From the NCBI RefSeq assembly GCF_900104515.1, contig NZ_FNJL01000013.1, positions 62,001 through 126,000 of the forward strand: DNA of 64,000 nucleotides. The letters are read 5' to 3'. Source of the stretch: Paracidovorax cattleyae (lineage in GTDB: Bacteria; Pseudomonadota; Gammaproteobacteria; Burkholderiales; Burkholderiaceae_C). How positions within the stretch are numbered: position 1 is the stretch's first letter; each line of letters begins with the position of its first letter. The notes beneath the pieces were generated by a model. The model was not told where the DNA came from. It made no database searches and saw only the letters and a list, made by a program, of their open reading frames with translations. Shown piece by piece: positions 52,465 through 61,926 of the stretch. A program made the translations under genes and the position numbers.

Positions 52465-53411
52465 ACCGGTCCTCCTCTCCGACCGGGGCCAGTGCAGGGC
52501 CCACCATGCCACGGCAGCAGCCGGCCACGAATCCGGACGGCACCTGCCATGACGACGTGCTGCTGCACCAGCTCGGCGCGCGCATCGATGCCATGCAGGG
52601 CGATGCGCTGATCGTGCTGCACCAGTTGGGTGGGGCATACCGACAGGATGCTCGACATGACCATCGACCTGCTGCAGCGCCATGCGGATGAGCGCGATGT
52701 GGCCATGCTACCAGGCGCATCATCAATTGGTGGGTGGTCGGGGGTCAGGTGGATGGTCCGGCCTTTCCGCCATGCGCGCGGGGCGCGCGTGTCCACCTGC
52801 AGGTTTTCCCAGGCCAGCATCCCCTGCACCTGCCGGCCTGGGCACGGCGCACCAGCGCCTGGATGCGGGCATCCAGCTCCCGGAACGAAAACGGCTTGGC
52901 CAGGTAATCGTCGGCCCCTACCGCCAGGCCCTGCACGCGATCGTCCACTGGATCGCGCGCCGTCAGCATCAACACCGGCACGGGGTTCTGGAACTCCTCG
53001 CGGAGCTTGCGGCACAGCGCCACGCCGTCGAGCCGCGGCAGCATCACGGCCGGGATTTTCCGCGTCGGGCGCATGCCATTGCACCGGGTCATCGCGCGCC
53101 GCCAGTTCATGGGCCAACGCCAGCGCCCACGCTTCGTCCCCGGCCTCGACCGCGAACTACGGTAAGTGCGGCTTGCGCAAATCCGCGCCGACATGCACCA
53201 TCTGGATCAACACCAGGGCGTCAGGGTCATTGCTTCCTTCCAGGGAAGCCAGGAGTTGGGGAGGTGTGGGCATGGGAGGTCTCATGCAATGCGGGTGGCA
53301 GGCATGGCGCCCATCTTCCCGGGCTGGGTTCCAGGGCGGACGTGCATCGTCGATGTGGCGAATACTTTACCTGCGCCGCAGAGCCTCCGGCCGGGGTCGC
53401 TCCACCCGGGG
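52465..53411. other. Non-coding tract with gene remnants
   Basis: No intact gene is supported across this 947-base stretch. It holds a response-regulator remnant (listed separately) and short frames with no recognisable family on either side. Base composition stays GC-rich, so the tract looks like old coding DNA in decay. Confidence 0.55.
52740..53056 (-). pseudogene. Remnant of a two-component response regulator
   Basis: One frame encodes the back half of a receiver domain ([65 protein letters not shown]), including the conserved Thr and Lys. The next frame continues into the first strands of an OmpR-type winged helix ([21 protein letters not shown]) and then stops matching. The start of the receiver, with the phospho-Asp region, and the rest of the DNA-binding domain are missing. 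No partner kinase is seen. Confidence 0.7.
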
Positions 53412-54704
53412 CTAGGCGCTCGGCCGCCCTGCGCCGGCCATTGCACGCGTCCGCCCGATCACCATCGCCATCACGGCCGCGACCATGCAGGCCAGGCCTG
53501 CCGCATACAGCGCAGGCGTGTAGGTCAGCAGCAGCGTACGGGTCAGGCCTGCCCCCCATGCGGCCGTGGCGGCGCCCAGTTGATGGGCGGCAAAAATCCA
53601 GCCGAAGACCAGGCCCACTTTCTGGGGACCGAAATGCTGCGCCGAGAGCTTGATCGTGGGCGGCACGGTGGCGATCCAGTCCAGGCCGTAGAACATGGCG
53701 AATAGGCCCAGGCCGTAGAAGGTGAACTCCGAATGCGGCAGCCAGAACAGCGACAGCCCGCGCAGCCCGTAGTACCAGAACAGCAGCTTGCGGTTGTCAT
53801 AGCGGTCCGACAGCCAGCCCGAAAGCACCGTGCCCACGAAGTCGAAGGCCCCCATCATCGCCAGCACCGAGGCGGCCGGCACGGCCGACATGCCGCGGTC
53901 GCCGCACAGCGAGATGAAGTGCGTCTGCACCAGGCCATTGGTGGACAGCCCGCAGATGAAGAACGTGCCTGCCAGCAACCAGAACGTCCGGTGGCCCGCG
54001 GCTTCGGCCAGCACCCTGAACGGCGTGGCCAGCGTCATGGCCGAAGGCGGGGCCACGCTTGCAGGCGTGAGTTCGCCCCCATAAGGCGCCAGGCCGAGAT
54101 CGGAGGGCCGGTCGCGCACCAGGGCGAAGACCAGGAGCGCGACCAGCGCACTGCCCGCGCACACGGGAACCGTGGCGGAGCGCCAGCCCCAGTGCTCGAT
54201 CATCCAGGCCGCCATCGGCAGGAAGGCCAGCTGGCCGGTGGCCGCGCTGGCCGTGAGCACGCCGATGACGAACCCCTTGCGTGCCACGAACCAGCGATTG
54301 GCGACCACGGCGCCCAGCACCAGGGCCGTCAGCCCCGTGCCGATGCCCAGCAGCAGGCTCCAGAGCACGAACAGCTGCCACAGCTGCGTGGCCTGGGTGA
54401 CCAGGGCCATGGCCGCGCCGACCAGCAGCAGCCCCGTCACCATCACGGCACGCAGGCCGAATCGCTCCATGAACACGGCGGCAAACGGGCCCAGCAGGCC
54501 GAACAGCGCAAAGCGCAGTGCCAGACTGCTCGATATCTGCTCGGTGCTCCAGCCGAACTCGCGCGATAGCGGCTGCAGCATGGCGCCCGGCAGTCCCAGG
54601 GCGGCCGACATGGTCAGCATGGTCAGGAAAGTGACGGCCGCGACCAGCCAGCCATAGTGCATGCCGCGCCGCTGCAGCCAGCGCGCCGTGGGGGTGGAGA
54701 ACAT
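53412..54704 (-). CDS. MFS transporter (monocarboxylate/oxalate-like)
   Basis: 430 residues with about 12 membrane segments. HYGWLVAAVTFLTMLTMSAALGLPGAMLQPLSREFGWS is the usual start of the OFA/MCT-like MFS group, and the central loop (DRPSDLGLAPYGGELTP) separates two six-helix halves. Substrate unknown. It lies 38 bases downstream of a MarR gene on the same strand and is probably in its operon. Confidence 0.9.
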   Translation of the reverse strand: MFSTPTARWLQRRGMHYGWLVAAVTFLTMLTMSAALGLPGAMLQPLSREFGWSTEQISSSLALRFALFGLLGPFAAVFMERFGLRAVMVTGLLLVGAAMALVTQATQLWQLFVLWSLLLGIGTGLTALVLGAVVANRWFVARKGFVIGVLTASAATGQLAFLPMAAWMIEHWGWRSATVPVCAGSALVALLVFALVRDRPSDLGLAPYGGELTPASVAPPSAMTLATPFRVLAEAAGHRTFWLLAGTFFICGLSTNGLVQTHFISLCGDRGMSAVPAASVLAMMGAFDFVGTVLSGWLSDRYDNRKLLFWYYGLRGLSLFWLPHSEFTFYGLGLFAMFYGLDWIATVPPTIKLSAQHFGPQKVGLVFGWIFAAHQLGAATAAWGAGLTRTLLLTYTPALYAAGLACMVAAVMAMVIGRTRAMAGAGRPSA

Positions 54705-54742
54705 GTCGGTTCCTTCCGGGGAGTGGATGTCTGTGCGGCGGG

Positions 54743-55216
54743 CTAACCGGGCCGGCCGGCCGCGCCTTCGCCACCGCCGTCGAGCAGGGCCAGGCATTCA
54801 TCGATCAAACCGTGCAGCGCCGCCACGCGCTCCGCGCCCAGGCGCGCATTGAGTTCGCCTTGCGCGATCTTCCAGCGTTGCTTGGCCTCCTCGCGCTGGG
54901 TGCGGCCCGCATCGGTGATGTGGACCAGGCGGCTGCGCTGGTTTTCGCCCTGGCCCATGCGCACCCACCCGGCATCGACCAGCGGCTTGATATTGCGCGT
55001 CAGCGTCGAGGCATCCATGCGCATGAGCCGTGCGAGGTCCACCGGCCGCACGGGGCCGGCAGCCAGGACATGGCTCAACAGCGTGTACTGCGTGATGCGC
55101 ATGTCGGCGTCATGAAGGTGGGCTTCATAGATCAGCCCCACGCTGCGCATGAGCTGGCGCACGCGGTGGTTGGTGCAGCCCGAAGGCACGGAAAACGGGT
55201 CGCGGTAGCTCGGCAT
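54743..55216 (-). CDS. MarR-family transcriptional regulator
   Basis: 157 residues. The winged helix ITQYTLLSHVLAAGPVRPVDLARLMRMDASTLTRNIKPLVDAGWVRMGQGENQRSRLVHITDAGR is complete with flanking dimerisation helices. It is divergent from a thioesterase gene, with two perfect palindromes between the starts, and upstream of the MFS transporter. It probably represses itself, the transporter and the thioesterase until a small aromatic-type ligand binds (inference). Confidence 0.93.
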   Translation of the reverse strand: MPSYRDPFSVPSGCTNHRVRQLMRSVGLIYEAHLHDADMRITQYTLLSHVLAAGPVRPVDLARLMRMDASTLTRNIKPLVDAGWVRMGQGENQRSRLVHITDAGRTQREEAKQRWKIAQGELNARLGAERVAALHGLIDECLALLDGGGEGAAGRPG

Positions 55217-55225
55217 GGCGTCATT

Positions 55226-55254
55226 ATTGCATATGCAATCATTGTATATACAAT
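55226..55254. promoter_or_regulatory. Two tandem perfect palindromes, MarR operator
   Basis: ATTGCATATGCAAT (55226-55239) and ATTGTATATACAAT (55241-55254) are each perfect 14-base palindromes, 15 bases apart centre to centre, so they lie about 1.4 helical turns apart. They sit between the divergent MarR and thioesterase genes and are far more AT-rich than the surroundings. Confidence 0.8.
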
Positions 55255-55305
55255 TAATTGGCCGCCACCATCCCGGTGGCCAGACCGAGAGGAAAGAACG
55301 ATCCC

Positions 55306-55878
55306 ATGGAGCAATACACCCCACCTTCGGAGAGCGCCCCCTCGTCCGCCCTGCAGGCTTGGCTGGATGAAGAAAGCGCCGTCAGGGCCCGTCTCGATGC
55401 AGGAGCCGGTCCCGGCGTGGTGCGGCCGGAACAGGCCGCGGGCCGCAGCGGACTGGAACTGATGCAGGCGATGCTGCGGGGCGAAGTCCCCTACCCGCCC
55501 ATCGCGCAGACGCTGGACTTCCTGCTGGTGGCCGTAGGGGAAGGCAGCGCCGTATTCCAGGGCAGGCCCGGTACGGCGCACCTGAACCCCATGAACGGCG
55601 TACATGGCGGCTGGTTCGCCACGCTGCTGGATTCGGCGCTGGGCTGCGCAGTCCATACCCGCATGCCGCCGGGCCGCGGCTACACCACGGCCGAACTCAG
55701 CATCAACCTGGTCAAGGGCCTCACGCCACGCGTGCCGCGCGTGCGCGCCGAAGGCCGCGTATTGCATTGCGGCCGCCAGCTGGCCACGGCCGAAGCGCGC
55801 CTGGTGGGCGCAGACGGCACGCTCTACGCCCATGCCACCACCACGTGCCTGGTGTTCGACATGCCGGCGTCCCGCTGA
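55306..55878 (+). CDS. PaaI-type hotdog thioesterase
   Basis: 190 residues. The hotdog domain is seen in HLNPMNGVHGGWFATLLDSALGCAVHTRMPPGRGYTTAELSINLVKGLTPRV, with the HGG active-site turn of the PaaI group. Acts on acyl- or aryl-CoA thioesters. GAGAGGAAAG precedes the ATG at 55306. It is under the MarR palindromes, which together with the MFS gene suggests aromatic-acid handling (inference). Confidence 0.85.
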   Translation: MEQYTPPSESAPSSALQAWLDEESAVRARLDAGAGPGVVRPEQAAGRSGLELMQAMLRGEVPYPPIAQTLDFLLVAVGEGSAVFQGRPGTAHLNPMNGVHGGWFATLLDSALGCAVHTRMPPGRGYTTAELSINLVKGLTPRVPRVRAEGRVLHCGRQLATAEARLVGADGTLYAHATTTCLVFDMPASR

Positions 55879-55921
55879 TGCGCCCCCCGCTCGACAGCTC
55901 GTCCTATCCTGCTGTCGAGCG

Positions 55922-56827
55922 TCAAGCCGCATCGCCCAGGAACGCATGCCGGTGCAGGCGTACCCATTCTTCCACATCCGTCGGAACGAAGCCTTCCAGT
56001 GCTGCGCAGGATGCGAACGGCCTGGAGAGCATCGCATCGGCTTCGCCAGGGTGATCGGCGAAGTACCGGAACTTCCCCGCGATGCGCTGCCCCATGCCCG
56101 CGCCGAGAGCCGCGCTCGGCTGCGCCCGGTACGCGACCGGCCGGCCCAGTCCTGCCGCCACGCCGGCCGCGAGTGCGTGGCCGTCCAGGCTCCTTGCGCC
56201 CGCCACACGGTAATCGCCCGTGGCCCCGCGCTCCATCAAGAGAATGGCCGCACGGGCACAGTCGTCCACAGAGGTCCAGGCGATGCGCTGGCACGCCGCC
56301 ATCGGCGGTGCGAAGATGCCCTCCTCCACGATCTCGCGGCGTGCCGAGGGCTTGAGCAGATTGTCCAGGTACATCGTAGGCCGGACGCCAGCGAAGGACA
56401 GGCCCGCCCGGCGCAGGGCATTCTCCACCGCCCAGTTCCCGACAAAGCTGGATTCGGAGCAGGGCGCGGGCCGGCTCGCGCCGGCGAGTCGCAGGACCAC
56501 GAAGCGCAGGCCGGCCGCCACCGAAGCCACTGCCGCATTCCGTGCCTGGGCTGCCATCCTGTCGGCAGGCCCGGTCGGAATTTGCAGCACGGCATGGCCC
56601 ACGCCGATGCTGGCCGCATACAGTGCATCGGCATCCTCCAGATCGGCCGCGACCCATTCGACACGCTCCTGAGTCGAAAAGGCAAAGTGCGGCGCACGGG
56701 AGCGATCGCGCACGAGTGCACGCACCCGGCATCCCCGCGCCAGCGCGGCGCGCACCACCGCGCTGCCCTGCACGCCGGCAGCGAGATAAACGAGAACAAG
56801 GGGCCTGGATGGATCAGGGGTAGTCAT
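55922..56827 (-). CDS. NmrA-like NAD(P)-binding protein
   Basis: 301 residues of the atypical SDR (NmrA/HSCARG) family. The nucleotide site is VYLAAGVQGSAVVRAALARGCRVRALVRD, where the expected GxxGxxG is AAGVQGS, so the first Gly is lost. VAADLEDADALYAASIGVGHAVLQIP and the VRPTMYLDNLL block are typical. Such proteins are often redox sensors rather than enzymes. GGAG precedes the ATG. Confidence 0.8.
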   Translation of the reverse strand: MTTPDPSRPLVLVYLAAGVQGSAVVRAALARGCRVRALVRDRSRAPHFAFSTQERVEWVAADLEDADALYAASIGVGHAVLQIPTGPADRMAAQARNAAVASVAAGLRFVVLRLAGASRPAPCSESSFVGNWAVENALRRAGLSFAGVRPTMYLDNLLKPSARREIVEEGIFAPPMAACQRIAWTSVDDCARAAILLMERGATGDYRVAGARSLDGHALAAGVAAGLGRPVAYRAQPSAALGAGMGQRIAGKFRYFADHPGEADAMLSRPFASCAALEGFVPTDVEEWVRLHRHAFLGDAA

Positions 56828-57155
56828 GGAAGCAGCTCCTTCAGGAAAGGCCTGATGGAGACGCGTCAAGATCCACGGCGCCGATCAGGCCCGCACAGCG
56901 CACGACGGCGCGGGACTGTCGGGGGCCGCACCTGCGCGGTGCAGCCAGAGCTTTCCCGGGAGGGGAAAGGGCTTGGGCCTACCCAGACCAAGCCTGCCAT
57001 TTCGACGATGGCAGTGTACTTCCATGCCCGGCCCCCAGTATCGGCCGAGCCATATCGCCGGCGTGCCCATCGGGTCGCCCGGAAACGAAAAAGCCCCTGA
57101 CCTCCAAAGAAGATCAGGGGCCCGCGAGACGCCAAGCGACGCCGCTAGGCGGCAA
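56828..57155. other. Region between the NmrA-like gene and icd
   Basis: No gene is supported. The right end holds the icd terminator; the rest (promoter of the NmrA-like gene expected near 56830-56900) shows no distinct motif to me. Confidence 0.5.
57088..57121 (-). terminator. Rho-independent terminator after icd
   Basis: An 8-bp stem (57093-57100 with 57114-57121, GCCCCTGA/TCAGGGGC) and 13-base loop are followed on the minus strand by TTTTTCGTTT. It lies 35 bases past the icd stop. Confidence 0.8.
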
Positions 57156-58415
57156 TCACATGTTGTCGATCATCACCTGGCCGAAGCCCGAGCAGCTCAC
57201 CTGCGTCGCGCCTTCCATCAGGCGCGCGAAGTCGTAGGTCACCTTCTTGCTCAGGATGGACTTTTCCATCGAGCGGATGATGGTGTCGGCCGCTTCGGTC
57301 CAGCCCATGTGGCGCAGCATCATCTCGGCGGAGAGGATCTCGGAACCGGGGTTCACGTAGTCCTTGCCGGCGTACTTCGGCGCCGTGCCGTGGGTGGCTT
57401 CGAACATGGCGACGGAGTCGGACAGGTTGGCGCCGGGGGCGATGCCGATGCCGCCCACCTGGGCTGCCAGCGCGTCGGAGACGTAGTCGCCGTTCAGGTT
57501 CAGCGTGGCGATCACGCTGTACTCGGCGGGGCGCAGCAGGATCTGCTGCAGGAACGCGTCGGCGATGCTGTCCTTGACCGTGATTTCCTTGCCGGTCTTG
57601 GGGTTCTTGAACTTCATCCACGGGCCGCCGTCGATGAGTTCGGCGCCGAATTCCTTGGCGGCCAGGTCGTAGGCCCAGTCACGGAAGCCGCCTTCCGTGA
57701 ACTTCATGATGTTGCCCTTGTGCACGATGGTCACACTGGGCTTGTCATTGTCGATCGCGTACTGGATGGCCTTGCGCACCAGGCGCTGCGTGCCTTCCCT
57801 GGACACGGGCTTCACGCCGATGCCGGAGGTCTCGGGGAAGCGGATCTTCTTGACGCCGAACTCTTCCTGCAGGATCTTGATGAGCTTCCTGGCCTTGTCG
57901 GACTCGGCTTCGAACTCGATGCCGGCATAGATGTCTTCCGAGTTCTCGCGGAAGATCACCATGTTGGTCTTCTCGGGTTCCTTCACGGGCGAGGGAACGC
58001 CCTTGAAGTACTGGATGGGGCGCAGGCAGACGTAGAGGTCGAGCTCCTGGCGCAGCGCCACGTTCAGCGAGCGGATGCCGCCGCCCACGGGCGTCGTCAG
58101 CGGGCCCTTGATGGAAACGACGTAGTCACGCACGGCGTGCAGGGTTTCTTCCGGCAGCCACACGTCGGGGCCGTACACCTTCGTGGACTTCTCGCCGGCG
58201 AAGACTTCCATCCAGTGGATCTTGCGCTTGCCGCCGTAGGCCTTGGCCACGGCTGCGTCCACCACTTTCAGCATCACGGGGGTGATGTCGAGGCCGGTAC
58301 CGTCACCCTCGATGTAGGGAATGATGGGCTGGTCCGGCACGTTCAGGGACATGTCGGCATTGACGGTGATCTTCTGGCCTTCGGCAGGGACCTTGATGTG
58401 CTGGTAGCTGGTCAT
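57156..58415 (-). CDS. icd: NADP-dependent isocitrate dehydrogenase
   Basis: 419 residues, like E. coli Icd. The phosphate/substrate loop ([21 protein letters not shown]), the [15 protein letters not shown] block and the coenzyme block [34 protein letters not shown] (Lys then Tyr pattern of the NADP type) are present. It makes 2-oxoglutarate and NADPH in the TCA cycle. A TTGACA-N16-TTTTAT promoter lies 78 bases upstream on the same strand. Confidence 0.97.
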   Translation of the reverse strand: MTSYQHIKVPAEGQKITVNADMSLNVPDQPIIPYIEGDGTGLDITPVMLKVVDAAVAKAYGGKRKIHWMEVFAGEKSTKVYGPDVWLPEETLHAVRDYVVSIKGPLTTPVGGGIRSLNVALRQELDLYVCLRPIQYFKGVPSPVKEPEKTNMVIFRENSEDIYAGIEFEAESDKARKLIKILQEEFGVKKIRFPETSGIGVKPVSREGTQRLVRKAIQYAIDNDKPSVTIVHKGNIMKFTEGGFRDWAYDLAAKEFGAELIDGGPWMKFKNPKTGKEITVKDSIADAFLQQILLRPAEYSVIATLNLNGDYVSDALAAQVGGIGIAPGANLSDSVAMFEATHGTAPKYAGKDYVNPGSEILSAEMMLRHMGWTEAADTIIRSMEKSILSKKVTYDFARLMEGATQVSCSGFGQVMIDNM

Positions 58416-58499
58416 GGAACGGTTATCTCCGGTGGAATGGCGTCCGGGGCGGCGCCCGGCCGGCCTGTGCGACAGGCACAAAACGCAATGATTTTAGCG

Positions 58500-58527
58500 A
58501 TAAAAATTTGTAGGCCTTGTCTGTCAA
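58500..58527 (-). promoter_or_regulatory. Sigma-70 promoter of icd
   Basis: On the minus strand TTGACA (58527-58522) is a perfect -35, and TTTTAT (58505-58500) matches the -10 at four of six bases with a 16-base spacer. The predicted start near 58493 leaves a leader of about 78 bases. Confidence 0.55.
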
Positions 58528-58616
58528 CGCCCTGGGCTGCGGTATCGTTGTGTCAGGGCTTCGCGGGCCTACGCGGGGCTCGCAAACCTTCCGAAACTCA
58601 TCAAGGAAACGGCCAA

Positions 58617-58826
58617 ATGAAAAAACTCCTCGCTGTCCTGATCGCCGGCCTGTTCACTGCCGGCGCATTCGCCCAGGCTCCGGCCCAGGCCCCCGCCACG
58701 ACGTCTGCCCCCGTGGCCGCCGATACCGCAGCGCCCGCCCCCACGGCCCAGGCCAAGAAGGCTGGCAAGGGCGCCAAGCACAAGACCGCCCACAAGAAGA
58801 CCAAGAAGCACAAGGCTGCCGCCTGA
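58617..58826 (+). CDS. Small exported Ala/Lys-rich protein
   Basis: 69 residues. The signal peptide is clear (KKLLAVLIAGLFTAGAFAQ). The mature 50 residues are an Ala/Pro/Thr half and a Lys/His half (KKAGKGAKHKTAHKKTKKHK), strongly basic. AAGGA precedes the ATG. It resembles acid-shock-type or histone-H1-like tails in composition only. Periplasmic role unknown. Confidence 0.75.
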   Translation: MKKLLAVLIAGLFTAGAFAQAPAQAPATTSAPVAADTAAPAPTAQAKKAGKGAKHKTAHKKTKKHKAAA

Positions 58827-58959
58827 GGTTTGCCGCCTCCCGTGCAACGGGGATGACCGCCTCTGGCGCCGTCCCCGCTCCGAAGCCCGCTTTACGCGGG
58901 CTTTGCTTTTGGCTGATAGGCTTTGGAACAGCCCTTTCCCAATGGATGACCCACTCGCC

Positions 58960-59448
58960 ATGACCCACGATCTTCCGTCCGGCCCGACGCCCCGCCCCCT
59001 TCGCCGCCTGGCGGTTTCGCTGGCCCTCGCCGCGGCCTGCCTCGGCACGGCCCAGGCCCAGGAAGGGCCGCAACTCGATCTGCAGCGGGTGGACCTGGCC
59101 GCCGGCATGCACCGCATCGACGCACAGCTGGCGGTGACCCCCCAGGAGCGCGAAACCGGCCTCATGCACCGCAAGGACATGCCCTCCAACGAAGGCATGC
59201 TGTTCGTGTTCTCGGTGCCGGCCGCGCAGTGCTTCTGGATGAAGAACACCTTGCTGCCGCTCACCGCCGCCTTCGTCGCGGACGACGGCACCATCGTCAA
59301 CCTGGCCGACATGAAGCCGCAGACGCTGGATTCCCACTGCTCCGACAAGCCCGTGCGCTTCGTGCTGGAGATGAACCAGGGGTGGTTCGCCAGGCGCGGG
59401 ATCAAGCCGGGCTCGAAGCTGTCCGGCGCGCCGTTCGCCAGGCGCTGA
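58960..59448 (+). CDS. DUF192 exported protein
   Basis: 162 residues with a signal peptide (about 1-33, ending AQAQ). DUF192 landmarks are present: VTPQERETGLMHRKDMPSNEGMLFVF, CFWMKNTLLPLTAAFV, and LEMNQGWFARRGIKPGSKL. Function of the family is poorly known. ATG 58942 would lengthen the protein by six residues. It converges with sodB across a two-way terminator. Confidence 0.88.
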   Translation: MTHDLPSGPTPRPLRRLAVSLALAAACLGTAQAQEGPQLDLQRVDLAAGMHRIDAQLAVTPQERETGLMHRKDMPSNEGMLFVFSVPAAQCFWMKNTLLPLTAAFVADDGTIVNLADMKPQTLDSHCSDKPVRFVLEMNQGWFARRGIKPGSKLSGAPFARR

Positions 59449-59475
59449 CGCGCCATGCCCTGCGAACGCAGAAAC

Positions 59476-59507
59476 AAAAAAACGGCCCTCCAGGGGCCGT
59501 TTTTCAT
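59476..59507. terminator. Bidirectional terminator between the DUF192 gene and sodB
   Basis: A 10-bp stem (59479-59488 with 59494-59503, AAAACGGCCC/GGGCCGTTTT) has an A-run on the left and a T-run on the right, so it can stop transcripts from both convergent genes. Confidence 0.85.
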
Positions 59508-59533
59508 GGAGTCCGGCAGGCCGGGCCGCAGGA

Positions 59534-60118
59534 TCAGCCCGCGAAGTTGCTTTCCGCGAACTTCCAGTTCACCAGCTTGTCGAGGAAGGTTTCGACGAAC
59601 TTCGGGCGCAGGTTGCGGTAGTCGATGTAGTAGGCGTGTTCCCAGACGTCCACGGTCAGCAGGGCCTTGTCGGCAGTGGTCAGGGGCGTGCCGGCGGCGC
59701 CGGTGTTCACGATGTCCACGCTGCCGTCCGCCTTCTTCACCAGCCAGGTCCAGCCGGAGCCGAAGTTGCCCACGGCGCTCTTCACGAAGGCTTCCTTGAA
59801 CGCGGAATAGCTGCCCCACTTCGCCTTGATGGCATCGGACAGGGCACCCGAAGGTTCGCCGCCGCCGTTGGGGGCCATGCAGTTCCAGAAGAAGGTGTGA
59901 TTCCAGATCTGGGCTGCGTTGTTGTAGATGCCGCCGCTGGACTTCTTGATGATTTCCTCGAGGGGCATGTTCTCGAATTCGGTGCCCTTCTGAAGGTTGT
60001 TGAGGTTCACCACGTAGGCGTTGTGGTGCTTGCCATGGTGGTACTCCAGGGTTTCCTGGCTGTAGTGCGGAGCCAGGGCATCGATGGCGTAAGGCAACGG
60101 TGGCAGGGTATGTTCCAT
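59534..60118 (-). CDS. sodB: Superoxide dismutase [Fe]
   Basis: 194 residues, the usual size. The four metal ligands are in LAPHYS (His27 region), [14 protein letters not shown] (Asp and His). [11 protein letters not shown] and [13 protein letters not shown] fit the iron-type rather than manganese-type enzyme. Cytoplasmic; dismutes superoxide. It lies 132 bases downstream of xseA on the same strand. Confidence 0.96.
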   Translation of the reverse strand: MEHTLPPLPYAIDALAPHYSQETLEYHHGKHHNAYVVNLNNLQKGTEFENMPLEEIIKKSSGGIYNNAAQIWNHTFFWNCMAPNGGGEPSGALSDAIKAKWGSYSAFKEAFVKSAVGNFGSGWTWLVKKADGSVDIVNTGAAGTPLTTADKALLTVDVWEHAYYIDYRNLRPKFVETFLDKLVNWKFAESNFAG

Positions 60119-60250
60119 GTGCGATCCTCGTGGGTGGTTGGTGATTCTTGCGTATGCGGCGCCGCAATGCGACATGCGGCGCAACAGGGCGGCATTGTAG
60201 GAAGTTAATCGCGCCCCGCGATGTAGGCGACGGCCCAGAATGCCGGGGGC

Positions 60251-61564
60251 TCAGAGCAGGCGCGGAGCGGACACCGTGAGATCGATCTCGCCATCCGACA
60301 CGGCGGCGCGCACGGCGTCGCCGGCACGTACCTGGGCGGTACGGGTCACGGGCAGGCCCTTGCCGTCCGTGAGCAGCGCGTAGCCGCGCTGGAGCACCAG
60401 GCGCGGGTCGAGCAACTCCAGCCGCAATGCCGCATGGTCCAGCCGCTGCACCTGCCGGGCCACGCCCTGCGCCACGGCCTTGGAGAGACGGTCCGCCAGG
60501 CCATCCTGCCGCTGGACGCGCCGCTGGGCCGTCCAGGCCGCGCCATGGCGCAGCTGCTGCGCGAGGCGCGCCAGGCGCAGCTCCTGCCGCGCAATCAGCC
60601 CCGAAGGCCGCCCCAGCCGCTGCGCGGCCATGTCCAGCCGCTGGTGCCGCCCGTCGAGCTGGCGCTGCAGGCTGTCCGACAGGCGGCCGGCCAGCGCGTC
60701 CATGCCCGCAAGCCAGGTGGCCCGGGGCTGCGCGACCAGCTCCGCCGCGGCCGTGGGGGTCGGCGCCCGCAGGTCCGCGCAGAAATCGGCGATGGTGAAG
60801 TCGGTCTCGTGGCCCACGCCGGATACCACCGGCACCGGGCTCTGCACCAGCGTGCGGGCGACCTGTTCGTCGTTGAAGGCCCACAGGTCCTCGATGGAGC
60901 CGCCGCCGCGCACCAGCAGGATCACCTCCACGGGCGGGCGCCCTTCACCGCCGCCGGACGGTTCGGCCATGCGGTAGAGCGCGCGCAGGGCGGCGCAGAT
61001 CGAGGCAGGCGCGGCCGCCCCCTGCACCAGGGCCGGGGCCAGTACCACCGGCAGGTGCGGAACGCGCCGCCGCAGGGCGGTCACCACGTCGTGCAGCGCC
61101 GCAGCGCCCGGCGAGGTGACCAGGCCGATCGAGCGGGGCATGACCGGCAGGCTGCGCTTGCGGGCAGGGTCGAACAGCCCCTCCGACTCCAGCCGGGCCT
61201 TGAGCCGCAGGAACTGCTCGAACAGTGCCCCCTGCCCTGCCCGCTGCAGGCTCTCGACGATGAGCTGCAGGTCGCCCCGGGCTTCGTAGACCGCGAGCCG
61301 TCCTCGCAGCTCGACCATTTCGCCGTCCCGCGGAATGCCGTCGAGCAGCATGGCCGCGCGGCGGAACATGGCGCAGCGGATCTGCCCCTGGCCGTCCTTG
61401 ATGGAGAAGTAGCAATGCCCGCTGGAGGCCCGCGAGAAGCCCGAGATCTCCCCTCGCACCGCGACAGGATTGAACCGCGCCTCCAGGGCATCAGCAACGG
61501 CGCGGCACAACGCCCCGACGTCCCAGATTCGCGGCGCCGATGCTGTGTCCGGCCGCTCAAACAT
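60251..61564 (-). CDS. xseA: Exonuclease VII large subunit
   Basis: 437 residues. An N-terminal OB fold (GALCRAVADALEARFNPVAVRGEISGFSRASSGHCYFSIKD) binds DNA; the catalytic domain has LVTSPGAAALHDVV, ILLVRGGGSIEDLWAFNDE and VSGVGHETDFTIADFCADLRAPTPTAAAEL, followed by a long helical C-terminal arm. Degrades single-stranded DNA. The xseB partner is not in the window. Confidence 0.95.
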   Translation of the reverse strand: MFERPDTASAPRIWDVGALCRAVADALEARFNPVAVRGEISGFSRASSGHCYFSIKDGQGQIRCAMFRRAAMLLDGIPRDGEMVELRGRLAVYEARGDLQLIVESLQRAGQGALFEQFLRLKARLESEGLFDPARKRSLPVMPRSIGLVTSPGAAALHDVVTALRRRVPHLPVVLAPALVQGAAAPASICAALRALYRMAEPSGGGEGRPPVEVILLVRGGGSIEDLWAFNDEQVARTLVQSPVPVVSGVGHETDFTIADFCADLRAPTPTAAAELVAQPRATWLAGMDALAGRLSDSLQRQLDGRHQRLDMAAQRLGRPSGLIARQELRLARLAQQLRHGAAWTAQRRVQRQDGLADRLSKAVAQGVARQVQRLDHAALRLELLDPRLVLQRGYALLTDGKGLPVTRTAQVRAGDAVRAAVSDGEIDLTVSAPRLL

Positions 61565-61926
61565 CGGCGCCACCAGGGTTTGCGGGGCGCGCGGCCTCCG
61601 CAATAGTCCACAAGCCGCACGGTGTGGACAGCGCAGCAGCCAGGAGGGCCGGATGCACGCGCAAGCCACGGGACTCCGTGCAACCTGTTGATTTACAACG
61701 ATTTTTTGCTGCGCAATTTTTCATCAATCTGTCAAAGTGTCGATTTGGCGCCGTGTAGCACGTGTTGCACACCCGGTTGCCCACAAAGTTATCCACAGAA
61801 AATGTGGGTGGCTGTGAAAAACATCGCCGACGCGGCCGGCGAGCCTGGCCGATGCCTGCGCAGCCGCCGGACCGCCACGGCACTGGGCCATAATCGCGGA
61901 CTGCTTCCATCTGCGCGGAGAGAGAA
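61565..61926. other. Promoter region between xseA and exbB with DnaA-box-like sites
   Basis: This 362-base gap separates divergent genes. An AT-rich island (61685-61740, with TTGATTTACAACG and a run of T) is followed by a perfect DnaA box TTATCCACA at 61789-61797 and a 7-of-9 match TTGCCCACA at 61777-61785, twelve bases apart. No gene is supported. It must hold the promoters of both neighbours. Confidence 0.55.

Noticed and set aside
52506-52691. A 61-codon plus-strand frame after the H-NS gene
   Set aside because: No ribosome site or family pattern; it lies in a tract of gene remnants.
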